Source: Nitrospira sp.
Lineage (GTDB): Bacteria; Nitrospirota; Nitrospiria; Nitrospirales; Nitrospiraceae
Direction of reading: 5' to 3'
Assembly: GCA_018242725.1 (NCBI GenBank)
Contig: JAFEBI010000011.1
Span: 310,001 to 374,000 of the forward strand
DNA: 64,000 nt
The translations under genes were made by a program, and so were the position numbers. Positions 55,913-64,000 of this stretch are shown piece after piece. Below the pieces are notes generated by a model. The model saw only the letters and a list, made by a program, of their open reading frames with translations, was not told the origin of the DNA and searched no databases. The number at the start of each line of letters is the position of its first letter. Position 1 is the first letter of the stretch.

Positions 55913-57682
55913 ATGCATGCCTGTCGACGCAAAGAGATTGCGAAGTGGGTAGGGAGGAAGATTCGATTCATCAATCTGGTCGCCGCTTCGTTGATCGTCG
56001 CTTGTATCGCTACAAGATTGCCCACCAACGAATCCCTTGCGGCTGTCGCAGTGCTTCCCCAGTCAACTGTAGATGTGACAATGCCCACCGCACCGGCTCT
56101 CATCACGGTCTGTAGCTCCGGCTGTACCTATAAGAATTCGCAACTACAGACGGCTATTGACGCGGCGGTACCAGGTACGACCATACAGTTGAAAGCCGGT
56201 GAAATCTATCAGTCACCTCCAGACGATAAGGGCTTCATTCTTCGCAATAAGGCGGGGGCTGGCTGGATTATTATTCGAACAAGTACGCCGGATGCTCAGT
56301 TTGCTCCGGCAGGCGAACGTCTGACTCCCAGTGATGCACCCAAGCTCCCCAAACTTGAACGGACTGGAACGTATGGGATGACGTGTGAGCCGGATGCGCA
56401 CAACTATCGCATCATCGGCGTGGAGTTTCGCAATCCTGGTAACGCTGCCACTGGCCATTCTTCCGGTGCCTTCATTCATTGCGGGCGATTTGAAACAAGT
56501 GTGGACGATCAGCCCCACCATATTGTTTTTGATCGCGTGTATGTTCATGGCCCATCAATTGCCGGGCAAGATGTTCGGTTTGGCGTGATCTTGCAGGGGC
56601 GACATCAGGCGGTCATTGACTCATGGATCTCGGATATCAAGCACAACTATTCCGAGGCCAGCGCCATAGCGAGTTGGGGAGCTGCCGGGCCTTTACGGAT
56701 CGAAGACAATTACATTGAAGGGGCTTCGATCAACATTCTCATCGGAGGGGCAGATCCGCTTGTGCCTAATCTAACCCCTTCTGATATCACGATTGTCAAG
56801 AATATGATCAGTAAGCCGGTCCGTTGGAAGAATCCGGAATTTGCACTCTTGAGCATCAAGAACCTACTTGAGCTCAAACATGCTCAACGGGTGTTGATTG
56901 AGGGCAATACGTTTGAAGGGGTGTGGCCTGATGCGCAGGCGGGTTTTGCCTTCATGCTCACTCCGAGACAAGGTTCGGGCGTCGGCGCAAAATGTGGTCC
57001 GGCTGGTTCCCCGGGTTGTGCTCCATGGACGATCGTCCAAGACGTCACGATCAGAAATAATAAGGTGAAAGCTGCTTCCAGCGGTGTCGCCGTTTCCGGC
57101 CGTGATCCTGGTGGGCCCTATACGTACGCGACTCGCGCGGGAAGCCGGTTTACTATTCAGAATAACATCCTCGAAGGGCTTGGAGGCTATCCAGGAACCG
57201 GCATTGCCTTTGCCATTGGCAATGGCCCTAGCAATGTCACAATCACTCACAATACGGTTGTGAAGTACAATGCAACCAATCTTGATGGAAAGGGGTTGGA
57301 TCTGCAAGCCGGTTCACCATCAACTTCATCAGGGTTTGTCTTTCAGAACAATATTTTGCCCGCTCGAAAGTATCCCTTGTTTGGTTTCATTGGGGGTTGT
57401 TCCAGTACGGCCCTGGTCACGTATACTCCTGGCTTTCAATGGACCCATAATGCGATCGTCGGCCCATGGCCAACTCCGACTGGTTGTACGACTGGAATTC
57501 TTCCAGGATGGAGTGCAGAGAATGCCTTTCCAGTGAGTGAAGCAGCCGTCGGCTATGAAAATTATTCGTCCGGCATGTACCGACTAACAAGTACCAGCCC
57601 GTTTAAGCTTGCGGGATCAGACGGGAAGGATCTTGGCGTCGACTACGTTGAATATGTCGCGGCCCATGGCTTGTTGCCGTAG
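55913..57682 (+). CDS. Secreted right-handed parallel beta-helix protein A
   Basis: A 589-residue protein with an N-terminal hydrophobic segment (~20-42) acting as signal or anchor, then a long beta-helix of the pectate-lyase-like class. Recurrent short strands with asparagine ladders are visible (VTIRNNKVKAASSGV, FTIQNNILEGLGG, VTITHNTVVKYNATN). It has QTAIDAAVPGTTIQLKAGEIY near the start and a central GGADPLVPNLTPSDITI then PVRWK. Such proteins are usually polysaccharide lyases or epimerases acting on uronates. The start at 55913 follows GGAGG by 5 bases. A diverged paralogue lies convergently downstream on the other strand. Confidence 0.78.
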   Translation: MHACRRKEIAKWVGRKIRFINLVAASLIVACIATRLPTNESLAAVAVLPQSTVDVTMPTAPALITVCSSGCTYKNSQLQTAIDAAVPGTTIQLKAGEIYQSPPDDKGFILRNKAGAGWIIIRTSTPDAQFAPAGERLTPSDAPKLPKLERTGTYGMTCEPDAHNYRIIGVEFRNPGNAATGHSSGAFIHCGRFETSVDDQPHHIVFDRVYVHGPSIAGQDVRFGVILQGRHQAVIDSWISDIKHNYSEASAIASWGAAGPLRIEDNYIEGASINILIGGADPLVPNLTPSDITIVKNMISKPVRWKNPEFALLSIKNLLELKHAQRVLIEGNTFEGVWPDAQAGFAFMLTPRQGSGVGAKCGPAGSPGCAPWTIVQDVTIRNNKVKAASSGVAVSGRDPGGPYTYATRAGSRFTIQNNILEGLGGYPGTGIAFAIGNGPSNVTITHNTVVKYNATNLDGKGLDLQAGSPSTSSGFVFQNNILPARKYPLFGFIGGCSSTALVTYTPGFQWTHNAIVGPWPTPTGCTTGILPGWSAENAFPVSEAAVGYENYSSGMYRLTSTSPFKLAGSDGKDLGVDYVEYVAAHGLLP

Positions 57683-57891
57683 CATCCGCAACACGGCTCG
57701 GTGATGTCGCAACAGGCCAGTCGGCGTGCAGATGCCGAAGGATCTGCGGTGTAGTCGTGCAGTACACTGAGGATCCACAGGACGAGCCCGTCGGCCACTG
57801 GCTTGTCGGAACAGCAGATCAATGATTGCAGCAAAAGTGTGTATGCATAATGAGAGACGAGTGTTGCTCAATGATTCGGTATTGTTGCCTG

Positions 57892-59559
57892 TCATGGACC
57901 GATGGTGAGAGTGGGGGCTTCCAAATGGACATCGGAGCGAGGGGCGATATTGCCCGTTTCTACATGGAGCGCCGCTTGCAGTTGTGACCAGTTAATGCCG
58001 ATATCAGTATTATCGGTACCTTTTTTGAAGTAAGGGCTGGTCGGGTTGAGACTGTAGTCGTCAGAACCAACATTCGTAAATCCGACGGCAGTAACTCCCG
58101 CCGGGTTGAAATTGTCCGACGGATAATTCTTGGGAAATGGATTTGAGATCAGGACATTCGTGCTGAACTTGAATTCTGGGAAGTACTTGTTCAGCGTGAC
58201 TAGACCGACGCCGGCTCCGTCACCGAACACTCCATAGGCATTGTGAGGCGTGATGTTGTCGCGGAAGATAAAGTTTAGACTCGGTATACTCCCCGCCGCG
58301 TACAGTATTTGACCTGTCTGAAATCCGGTATTGTGTTCGATCGTGACATCTGAGGGACCGTTAGAAATCTGAAACAACCGACCGCCGCCACCCCATTGTG
58401 GGTTGCCCACATCCAGAAAGAGATTGTTCTTGATCAACACACGCTTGGTGGGTTGACTGGGATAGTTGCTGTCAAGACCAGAGAGACCGATGCCGTTAGC
58501 GGTATGCCTGATAATGTTATTCGTGAAGGTAATGTCCTCCGTGATGGACCATGGAGCAGTGTTGCTTTGGTTACGGACGGTGAACATAATGCCGTAGCCA
58601 ACCTGAGCGTGAACCCAGCTATACTCAAAGATATTCCCATCAATCAAAACCCGACGAGCGTTCTTCAGTTCGAATAGATTCTTAATTTGCCATGGGATTC
58701 CCGCATAGGATGCGTCCCCAATTTTCCACCGTAACGGCTTTGTGAAGAGGTTCTTGCGGATCTCGATGTCCGATGGAACGAGATCCGGAATGCGTGGATC
58801 CGCTCCACCGAACATGACATTTTCTCCCGCTCCCTCCAGATAATTGTTGAGAATCACAAACGGACCAGGGCCGGTCCACCCTCCAATGGCTTGGGAGTCG
58901 AAACCACGTTCCTTGCAATCGGCGATGTACGAGTTCTTGACTGTGGAGGAAGCGCTGTTTAGGAGTATACAAAACTTTAATGCCGATGTTGGTAAACCAT
59001 GGACGTACATTCTGTCTAACTCAATATGATGTGGGACTTGCGACAGATCGGTCATACGGCCGTCCCCCAACTCAATCAACTGAGAGACAAAGGCGTCGTT
59101 ATTCTGTTTTGTTACTTCTAGGCCAAGCAGTCGGTAGTGGTGAGCCCCATATTCGGTCTTGATCGCATGTTGATTCAATCCTGGTGACACAATTTTCGCC
59201 ATCACGTTGGCATACTCCGGAGAGATGCGCTCGCCAGTCGGCGGCAGGGCAGAGTCTGGGGCCGAGGTGCGGATGGTGATGCAGCCGGTGCCCGGTTTCA
59301 CTTTCAGGGTAATGGGACCGACGAATGTCGCACCGGCCTCTAGCAGGATTCTATCTCCAGGAGAGGCCGCATCGATTACGGCTTGTAGTTTGCCTCCGCT
59401 GGGAACCATCGTTGTCTTACCGGACGAAGTCCCGCAGCTAATATCCGGGATCACTGGCAGCTGAGGAAGCGTCTGACTGAGGGCCAGGACTGGCCACCCC
59501 ATTAAGAGGCACAATCCAGCTGAAATCGCATGGTGATTGAATCGCGTGAGATGGATCAT
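57892..59559 (-). CDS. Secreted right-handed parallel beta-helix protein B (paralogue)
   Basis: A 555-residue protein with a cleavable signal peptide (AISAGLCLLMGWPVLALSQ). The same framework as protein A is visible: QAVIDAASPGDRILLEAGATF, HHIELDRMYVHG, GGADPRIPDLVPSDIEIRKN, KPLRWK, LFELKNARRVLIDGNIFEYSW. The order and spacing match protein A, so the two are paralogues, now in opposite orientation. A lyase/epimerase-type role on a uronate polymer is inferred. It is divergent from the C5-epimerase-like gene. Confidence 0.8.
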   Translation of the reverse strand: MIHLTRFNHHAISAGLCLLMGWPVLALSQTLPQLPVIPDISCGTSSGKTTMVPSGGKLQAVIDAASPGDRILLEAGATFVGPITLKVKPGTGCITIRTSAPDSALPPTGERISPEYANVMAKIVSPGLNQHAIKTEYGAHHYRLLGLEVTKQNNDAFVSQLIELGDGRMTDLSQVPHHIELDRMYVHGLPTSALKFCILLNSASSTVKNSYIADCKERGFDSQAIGGWTGPGPFVILNNYLEGAGENVMFGGADPRIPDLVPSDIEIRKNLFTKPLRWKIGDASYAGIPWQIKNLFELKNARRVLIDGNIFEYSWVHAQVGYGIMFTVRNQSNTAPWSITEDITFTNNIIRHTANGIGLSGLDSNYPSQPTKRVLIKNNLFLDVGNPQWGGGGRLFQISNGPSDVTIEHNTGFQTGQILYAAGSIPSLNFIFRDNITPHNAYGVFGDGAGVGLVTLNKYFPEFKFSTNVLISNPFPKNYPSDNFNPAGVTAVGFTNVGSDDYSLNPTSPYFKKGTDNTDIGINWSQLQAALHVETGNIAPRSDVHLEAPTLTIGP

Positions 59560-59884
59560 CGTAGATCTCCAGGTTATCTGCCCAGTGGGATGTATTCTCC
59601 TAACCGAAACGCTGTGTCAATCTTGTCAAGGGACTGTCCGTTGATGCTTCCGGTGGCATAGACTTTCCTTCAAGCCACGCAATAGGCGTGCCACTCGACT
59701 AGTTCTGCAGTTGAGAAAAACCACTCCCAACTGCTCCAAATCACGAAAGTGATGTGAGCAACGTAGCTTGTTGTGAACGTTAGACGCAACAACGTCGTTC
59801 ACATTTATCCAAGTCGTTAAGACAATGATTACGCACTGCAGGGCATTGGTCGCCATATGATCTATTTGTGGACCTGGCAATGCG
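59560..59884. promoter_or_regulatory. Divergent promoter region with a perfect inverted repeat
   Basis: About 325 bases between the minus-strand beta-helix gene and the + strand epimerase gene. It contains TGTGAACG (59772-59779) and its exact complement CGTTCACA (59796-59803), 16 bases apart, a possible regulator dyad. No coding sequence was found. Confidence 0.4.
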
Positions 59885-60886
59885 GTGAGAATGTTACGTA
59901 ACACGATGAGTGGGAAACGGACAGTGTCTCAACTTCAACATGCGTTTCGTGCGCTGAAGCGCGAAGCGGTCGGATTCACCTTCTCGTTTCCGTTACAGGC
60001 ACGCGTGCACGCGGCTCGTGCTGGAGCACTGGAGTACTACATTGTCAGTGATGTTCTCTTTTTAGATGATATGCGCTTCGATACGCAAGGCGTGGTGCAG
60101 AAAGTGTATCGAGCGCAGGGTCCACAATATAATCCGCTGTTTATTGCTTGGTGGGGGCTGCATCGGCTAGGGGTCTTTCATGCCACCGGGGACTCGAACG
60201 CGTTAAAGGATTTCTGGATACAAATCGAGTGGCTGCGATTGCATGCCTTGCAACGACAGGATGAGGCGGTTGTCTGGCCCTGTGCCTTTGATTGGCAAGA
60301 AGGAGCCGCGCGACTGAAGTCCCCCTGGATCTCAGCGATGTATCAAAGCGTCGTGATCAGCGCGCTTGTGCGGGCCTATCGTTTGAAGAAGGATTCCGAG
60401 TTGATCGACCTCTGTCTCAAGGCCACGAACGTATTTGCCCTCTCGATTGAAGACGGAGGAGTACGTACTGTGATGGGGCGCGGTGCGCTGTATGAGGAGT
60501 ATCCAGTGTATCCACTTCCTCGGGTCTTAGATGGGTTCTTATTCAGCTTGTTGGGGTTGTACGATTTGGCGGTCGAAACGGGCTTGCCACAGATTCATGG
60601 TCTCTTTGCGGATGGCGTGTGCGGCCTGCGCGAGGCCCTTGGTATGTGGGACTACCGCGGGAAGTGGAGTTGGTATGGGACGCATGGTTATCTTTGTCCG
60701 CCTCATTATCATCAATTGAATGCGTGTTTGCTCGAGTTGGTTGGAACGCTGGCAGGTGATGAGGAGCTGGTGATCCGTGCGCACCGATGGCTTCCGCCTC
60801 ACCGATCCGCAGTTGATAGACTGGAGATCTACAGTGTCTTTCTTCTCACCAAGAATCTGGCGCGCATTCGCCTCCCGAGGAACTGA
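59885..60886 (+). CDS. D-glucuronyl C5-epimerase-like protein
   Basis: A 333-residue protein matching the C-terminal catalytic region of glucuronyl C5-epimerases: YNPLFIAWWGLHRLG (~80), WIQIEWLRLHAL (~107), WPCAFDWQEG (~127), PWISAMYQSVVISALVRAY (~143) and LPRVLDGFLFSLLGLYDL (~205). In this family the enzyme flips the C5 carboxyl configuration of glucuronate in a polymer, as in heparosan modification. There is no signal peptide, so it may act in the cytoplasm on lipid-linked units, or the start may be misplaced; GTG 59885, ATG 59891 and ATG 59906 are all possible. The next gene follows after 3 bases. Confidence 0.72.
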   Translation: MRMLRNTMSGKRTVSQLQHAFRALKREAVGFTFSFPLQARVHAARAGALEYYIVSDVLFLDDMRFDTQGVVQKVYRAQGPQYNPLFIAWWGLHRLGVFHATGDSNALKDFWIQIEWLRLHALQRQDEAVVWPCAFDWQEGAARLKSPWISAMYQSVVISALVRAYRLKKDSELIDLCLKATNVFALSIEDGGVRTVMGRGALYEEYPVYPLPRVLDGFLFSLLGLYDLAVETGLPQIHGLFADGVCGLREALGMWDYRGKWSWYGTHGYLCPPHYHQLNACLLELVGTLAGDEELVIRAHRWLPPHRSAVDRLEIYSVFLLTKNLARIRLPRN

Positions 60887-60889
60887 CTG

Positions 60890-62764
60890 ATGTGTGGAAT
60901 TGCGGGGATTGTGTATCTGAACGGAGCCGGAACTGTCCGACATGGCCAGCTGCAAGTGATGGCGAATACCATCTCGCACCGGGGTCCGGATGATGAGGGG
61001 TTTTTTATTGATGGACCTGTGGGGTTGGCGCATCGACGGTTGAGCATTATTGATGTCAGTCAAGGGCATCAACCCATGTTTAACGAAGATGATCGCCTCG
61101 CGATCGTCTTCAACGGAGAAATTTACAATCACGCTCAACTACGAAGTCGATTGGAGGTCGCCGGCCATCGGTATCGGACACATTCCGATACGGAATCCAT
61201 CCTACATGCCTATGAAGAATTTGGAGATGAGTTTGAGTCTCAGCTCACTGGCATGTTTGCCTTTGCCATTTGGGATCGAGTGCGGAAGCGATTGGTGTTG
61301 TCCAGAGACAGACTTGGGATTAAGCCACTCTACTATGCCATCGTTGGGAATCAGCTGGTGTTTGCTTCGGAGATCAAGGCGCTGCTCACCATTGAGGAGA
61401 TCGAGCCCCAGGTGGATTACGACGCACTCGATGCGTACTTGAGTTTACGGTATGTGCCGGGAGAGAAGACGCTATTTCGGGGGATCTTCAAACTGTTGCC
61501 GGGACATACCCTGGTGGTGGAAGAAGGGGTGTGGACGGTCCGACAATATTGGGATCTTACTTTCCATCCAGAACCTCGAGATGAGTCTCAGCTCAAAGCA
61601 GAGTTGGAAAAACTGCTAGTTGAAGTCTGTCAAGATCATTTAATGAGTGAAGTGCCGTACGGCGTATTTCTTAGCGGCGGGATTGATTCCAGTACCGTTG
61701 TGGCTGTGCTGCATCGCATCCTGAAAGACCCGGTTCGGACATTTACCGTCGGTTATGAGCAGGTTGCAGATGTGAATGAATTTGACTATGCCGGGCTCGT
61801 CAGTCGGGCTACGGGATCTGAGTATCATGAGTTGCGACTATCGGCTCAAGACTTTGCTGAATGGATTCCTCAGCTCGTGTGGCATCTTGATGAGCCTGTA
61901 GGAGATGCAGCCTGTATCCCATTGTATTTCTTGGCGCGGTATGCCAAACCGCGTGCCACGGTTCTTGAATCGGGGGAAGGGGCCGACGAGATTTTTGGTG
62001 GGTACTCGATCTATCACAAGATGCTCACCATGGCACGGACGCGAGCGTTGATGCCTGCTTCCGTATCCACTTTGCTCAGTCGGCTAGGAGAGACTGTCGG
62101 TGGAGGGGGGAAACTATCTCGGTATTGTCGCCTCTTCGGGAAATCACTTTCGCAGTCCTATCGTGGCGTCTCCGGGCATTTTCTCGAAGGCATGCGGCAC
62201 ACGTTGATCAGACCAGAGTGGAGAATCTCTGAGGGGGGGGACAACTATCTCTCCCACACGTTCTCATCATGTTTCGCCCGCGTGCAGGGTTGCGATCCAC
62301 TCAATCAAATGCTCTACATCGATTCAAAGACGTGGCTGCCGGATGATCTATTAATTAAGGCAGATAAGATGACGATGGCGGCATCCGTCGAATTGCGGGT
62401 GCCGTTTCTTGATCACCGGCTCGTGGAATTTGCTGCAGGGCTTCCCACCGATTATAAGATCAAAGGCCGAATAACCAAGTACTTGCTGAAGCAAGTTGTC
62501 GAGCCGTATCTCCCGCACGAGATTGTGCATCGTCCGAAGAAGGGGTTTCCTGTTCCTGTGGCTGATTGGTTTCGAGGGGAGTTATACGACGTGGCTCATG
62601 ATGTATTGTTGGGACGGAATAGCCGCATTGTTGACTATCTTCACAGAGCCGAAATGGCCGCTCTTTTGCAGCGGCATAAGGCAGGTGGCGTTGATTTCTC
62701 GAATGAACTCTGGGGGTTGTTGGTCTTGGAGTATTGGTTTCAACGATTTGGAGTACAGACATGA
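60890..62764 (+). CDS. Asparagine-synthase-family amidotransferase (glutamine-hydrolysing), third copy
   Basis: A 624-residue protein with Cys 2 (MCGIAGI), ISHRGPDDEG and NGEIYNH. The PP-loop is FLSGGIDSSTVV (~259), and the synthetase site is LESGEGADEIFGGY rather than the SGDGGDE of the two upstream copies, placing it in a different branch. It sits 3 bases after the epimerase-like gene and overlaps the next glycosyltransferase (ATGA), consistent with amidation of the uronate that the neighbour epimerises. Confidence 0.84.
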   Translation: MCGIAGIVYLNGAGTVRHGQLQVMANTISHRGPDDEGFFIDGPVGLAHRRLSIIDVSQGHQPMFNEDDRLAIVFNGEIYNHAQLRSRLEVAGHRYRTHSDTESILHAYEEFGDEFESQLTGMFAFAIWDRVRKRLVLSRDRLGIKPLYYAIVGNQLVFASEIKALLTIEEIEPQVDYDALDAYLSLRYVPGEKTLFRGIFKLLPGHTLVVEEGVWTVRQYWDLTFHPEPRDESQLKAELEKLLVEVCQDHLMSEVPYGVFLSGGIDSSTVVAVLHRILKDPVRTFTVGYEQVADVNEFDYAGLVSRATGSEYHELRLSAQDFAEWIPQLVWHLDEPVGDAACIPLYFLARYAKPRATVLESGEGADEIFGGYSIYHKMLTMARTRALMPASVSTLLSRLGETVGGGGKLSRYCRLFGKSLSQSYRGVSGHFLEGMRHTLIRPEWRISEGGDNYLSHTFSSCFARVQGCDPLNQMLYIDSKTWLPDDLLIKADKMTMAASVELRVPFLDHRLVEFAAGLPTDYKIKGRITKYLLKQVVEPYLPHEIVHRPKKGFPVPVADWFRGELYDVAHDVLLGRNSRIVDYLHRAEMAALLQRHKAGGVDFSNELWGLLVLEYWFQRFGVQT

Positions 62765-63933
62765 TGCATGGGCAGAATATTATCTGTTTTGCGAATGATT
62801 GGGATGCGGACCCGACCAGCAAACACCAAGTCATGAAGATTCTTGCGAGAAGCAATCGTGTTCTGTGGGTGAATTCTATTGGATTGCGGCGGCCAGGGGC
62901 ATCTGCGGGAGATGCATCGAGAATGCTGCAAAAGCTCAAGAAATTCATGCAAGGGCCTGTGAATGTCATGCCCAATTTGCATGTCGTGACTCCTCTGGTG
63001 ATTCCCTTTCATGACATCAAGGGCGTTCCGACGTTTAATGCGTGGTTTCTCGCTCGGTATATACGATATCAGGCCACTCGCTTAGGGATGAGTGACTTTC
63101 AAGTCTGGACGTTTATGCCGACGATGGCGTCGGTGATTTCCCACTTACGGCCTCGAAAAGTTATTTATTATTGTGTGGACGAGTGGTCTGCCTTCAGCTT
63201 TCTCAATGCGAAGCTGATGGCAGACATGGAAGCTGAGGTGATTCGACAGAGCGATCTCGTTATCACATCGGCGGAAACGCTCTACGAGAGTAAGCGAGCC
63301 CTTCACCCCAAGACCTATCTGGTATCCCATGGGGTTGATAGCGAACATTTTGGGAAAGCCACTTCCTCTGATACCGCTGTTCCGGGAGAGGTTGCAAGGC
63401 TGCCGCATCCTGTGATCGGCTTTTGGGGACTGATTCATGAGTGGATCGATCTCGAACTGATTGCTGAGGTTGCGACGAAGCGACCGCAGTGGTCTTTTGT
63501 ACTGATAGGAAAGAGCGGCGTCGATTGCAGTGTGCTCGAGCGGTTACCCAATGTACATCTCTTGGGGGTTCGGTCGTATGACACATTACCGGCATTTGCA
63601 AAGGGGTTTACGGTCGGCATCATGCCGTTCAGGATTAATCGGCTAACCGACAATGTGAATCCGATCAAACTGCGTGAATACTTAGCCTCAGGGCTTCCGG
63701 TCGTCTCCACACCAATGCGGGAGGCGAAAGCGTACCAGCATGTGGTGCGGTTTGGCTCCACGGCGGTGGAGTTTACTGCTGCGTTGGACGAGGCGATTGA
63801 AATCCGCCAAGAGCTGGACGCCAAGGTCTTTCTGGATGCCGTCGCCGATGAAACATGGGTTTCTAAGGTTCAGTACATCTCACGTTTGATTGACGAGTTG
63901 AACGGTGCGATGCCCTCTCAAAGCCGGGGATAA
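62761..63933 (+). CDS. Glycosyltransferase, GT4-like
   Basis: About 390 residues from the ATG at 62761, which overlaps the upstream stop codon. GT-B layout: NIICFANDWDADPTSKHQVM at the N terminus, YYCVDEWSAF at ~135, VIGFWGLIHEWIDLELI (~220), and the donor site NPIKLREYLASGLPVVSTP (~300). It is the family that also includes the WsaF/TuaH-like transferases. Donor unknown. The next start codon lies 30 bases after its stop. Confidence 0.82.
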   Translation: MMHGQNIICFANDWDADPTSKHQVMKILARSNRVLWVNSIGLRRPGASAGDASRMLQKLKKFMQGPVNVMPNLHVVTPLVIPFHDIKGVPTFNAWFLARYIRYQATRLGMSDFQVWTFMPTMASVISHLRPRKVIYYCVDEWSAFSFLNAKLMADMEAEVIRQSDLVITSAETLYESKRALHPKTYLVSHGVDSEHFGKATSSDTAVPGEVARLPHPVIGFWGLIHEWIDLELIAEVATKRPQWSFVLIGKSGVDCSVLERLPNVHLLGVRSYDTLPAFAKGFTVGIMPFRINRLTDNVNPIKLREYLASGLPVVSTPMREAKAYQHVVRFGSTAVEFTAALDEAIEIRQELDAKVFLDAVADETWVSKVQYISRLIDELNGAMPSQSRG

Positions 63934-63963
63934 TTGAGTGCTTGATAGCAGAAGGATGACACT

Positions 63964-64000
63964 ATGAAGGAAGCGGATCATCTGACTCCACCGATGAGAG
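63964..64000 (+). CDS. Start of a further gene, truncated by the window end
   Basis: An ATG at 63964 preceded by AGAAGGA (7-base spacing) opens a frame reading MKEADHLTPPMR up to the window edge. The position, directly after the glycosyltransferase gene, suggests that the locus continues. Nothing can be said about the product. Confidence 0.5.
   Translation, partial: MKEADHLTPPMR

Noticed and set aside
26594-64000. Exosortase/PEP-CTERM system
   Set aside because: The gene set resembles such clusters, but no exosortase, EpsI-like or PEP-CTERM protein was found in the window.

Overview
The window comes from a bacterial chromosome and carries two large accessory blocks joined by a mobile-element scar. 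The organism cannot be read directly. The moderate to high G+C, the membrane-anchored pentaheme cytochrome, the IS5-type remnant and the layout of the exopolysaccharide locus would all fit a Nitrospirota (Nitrospira-like) genome. That is an inference, not a demonstrated assignment.

Block 1 (1-17808) is the end of a nonribosomal peptide synthetase (NRPS) assembly line, all on the + strand: the tail of an upstream synthetase ending in an epimerisation domain; a 2987-residue synthetase with order C-A-T-C-A-T-C-Fe(II)/2-oxoglutarate hydroxylase; a 2404-residue synthetase that opens with a degenerate condensation-like domain, then A-T-C-A-T-TE; and a SAM methyltransferase. Substrate-pocket residues read by eye give Asp, Dab-like, Asp, Dab-like. 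The second Asp module lies immediately after the hydroxylase and the degenerate C-like domain. This matches the hydroxylase-plus-interface-domain arrangement known from beta-hydroxyaspartate siderophores, so the likely product is an acidic/basic alternating peptide carrying beta-hydroxy-Asp, possibly a metal chelator.

Block 2 (about 18372-21632) is a three-gene set: a VTT/TVP38-type membrane protein, a pentaheme c-type cytochrome and a sulfide:quinone-reductase-like flavoprotein. Then come about 900 bases with no convincing gene and an excisionase-like/tyrosine-recombinase pair (22524-24028). The recombinase 3' end lies inside an oppositely oriented tRNA-Phe(GAA), a classic island attachment site. 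A decayed IS5-family transposase (24199-25038) follows.

Block 3 (25048 to the end) is a Wzx/Wzy-type exopolysaccharide locus. A divergent LuxR-type response regulator and an AT-rich 860-base region with an imperfect 22-bp tandem repeat array precede a NusG/UpxY-like antiterminator, an orphan transposase-OrfA-like helix-turn-helix protein, a Wza-like export lipoprotein, a beta-barrel protein, a Wzc-type tyrosine autokinase, an initiating sugar-phosphate transferase, a flippase, several glycosyltransferases, methyltransferases, acyltransferases, a polymerase/ligase, four asparagine-synthase-like proteins, two paralogous beta-helix proteins on opposite strands, and a glucuronyl C5-epimerase-like protein. 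Together these suggest a secreted, uronate-containing, amidated and acetylated polysaccharide. No exosortase, CRISPR array or rRNA was found. The last gene is cut off by the window end.
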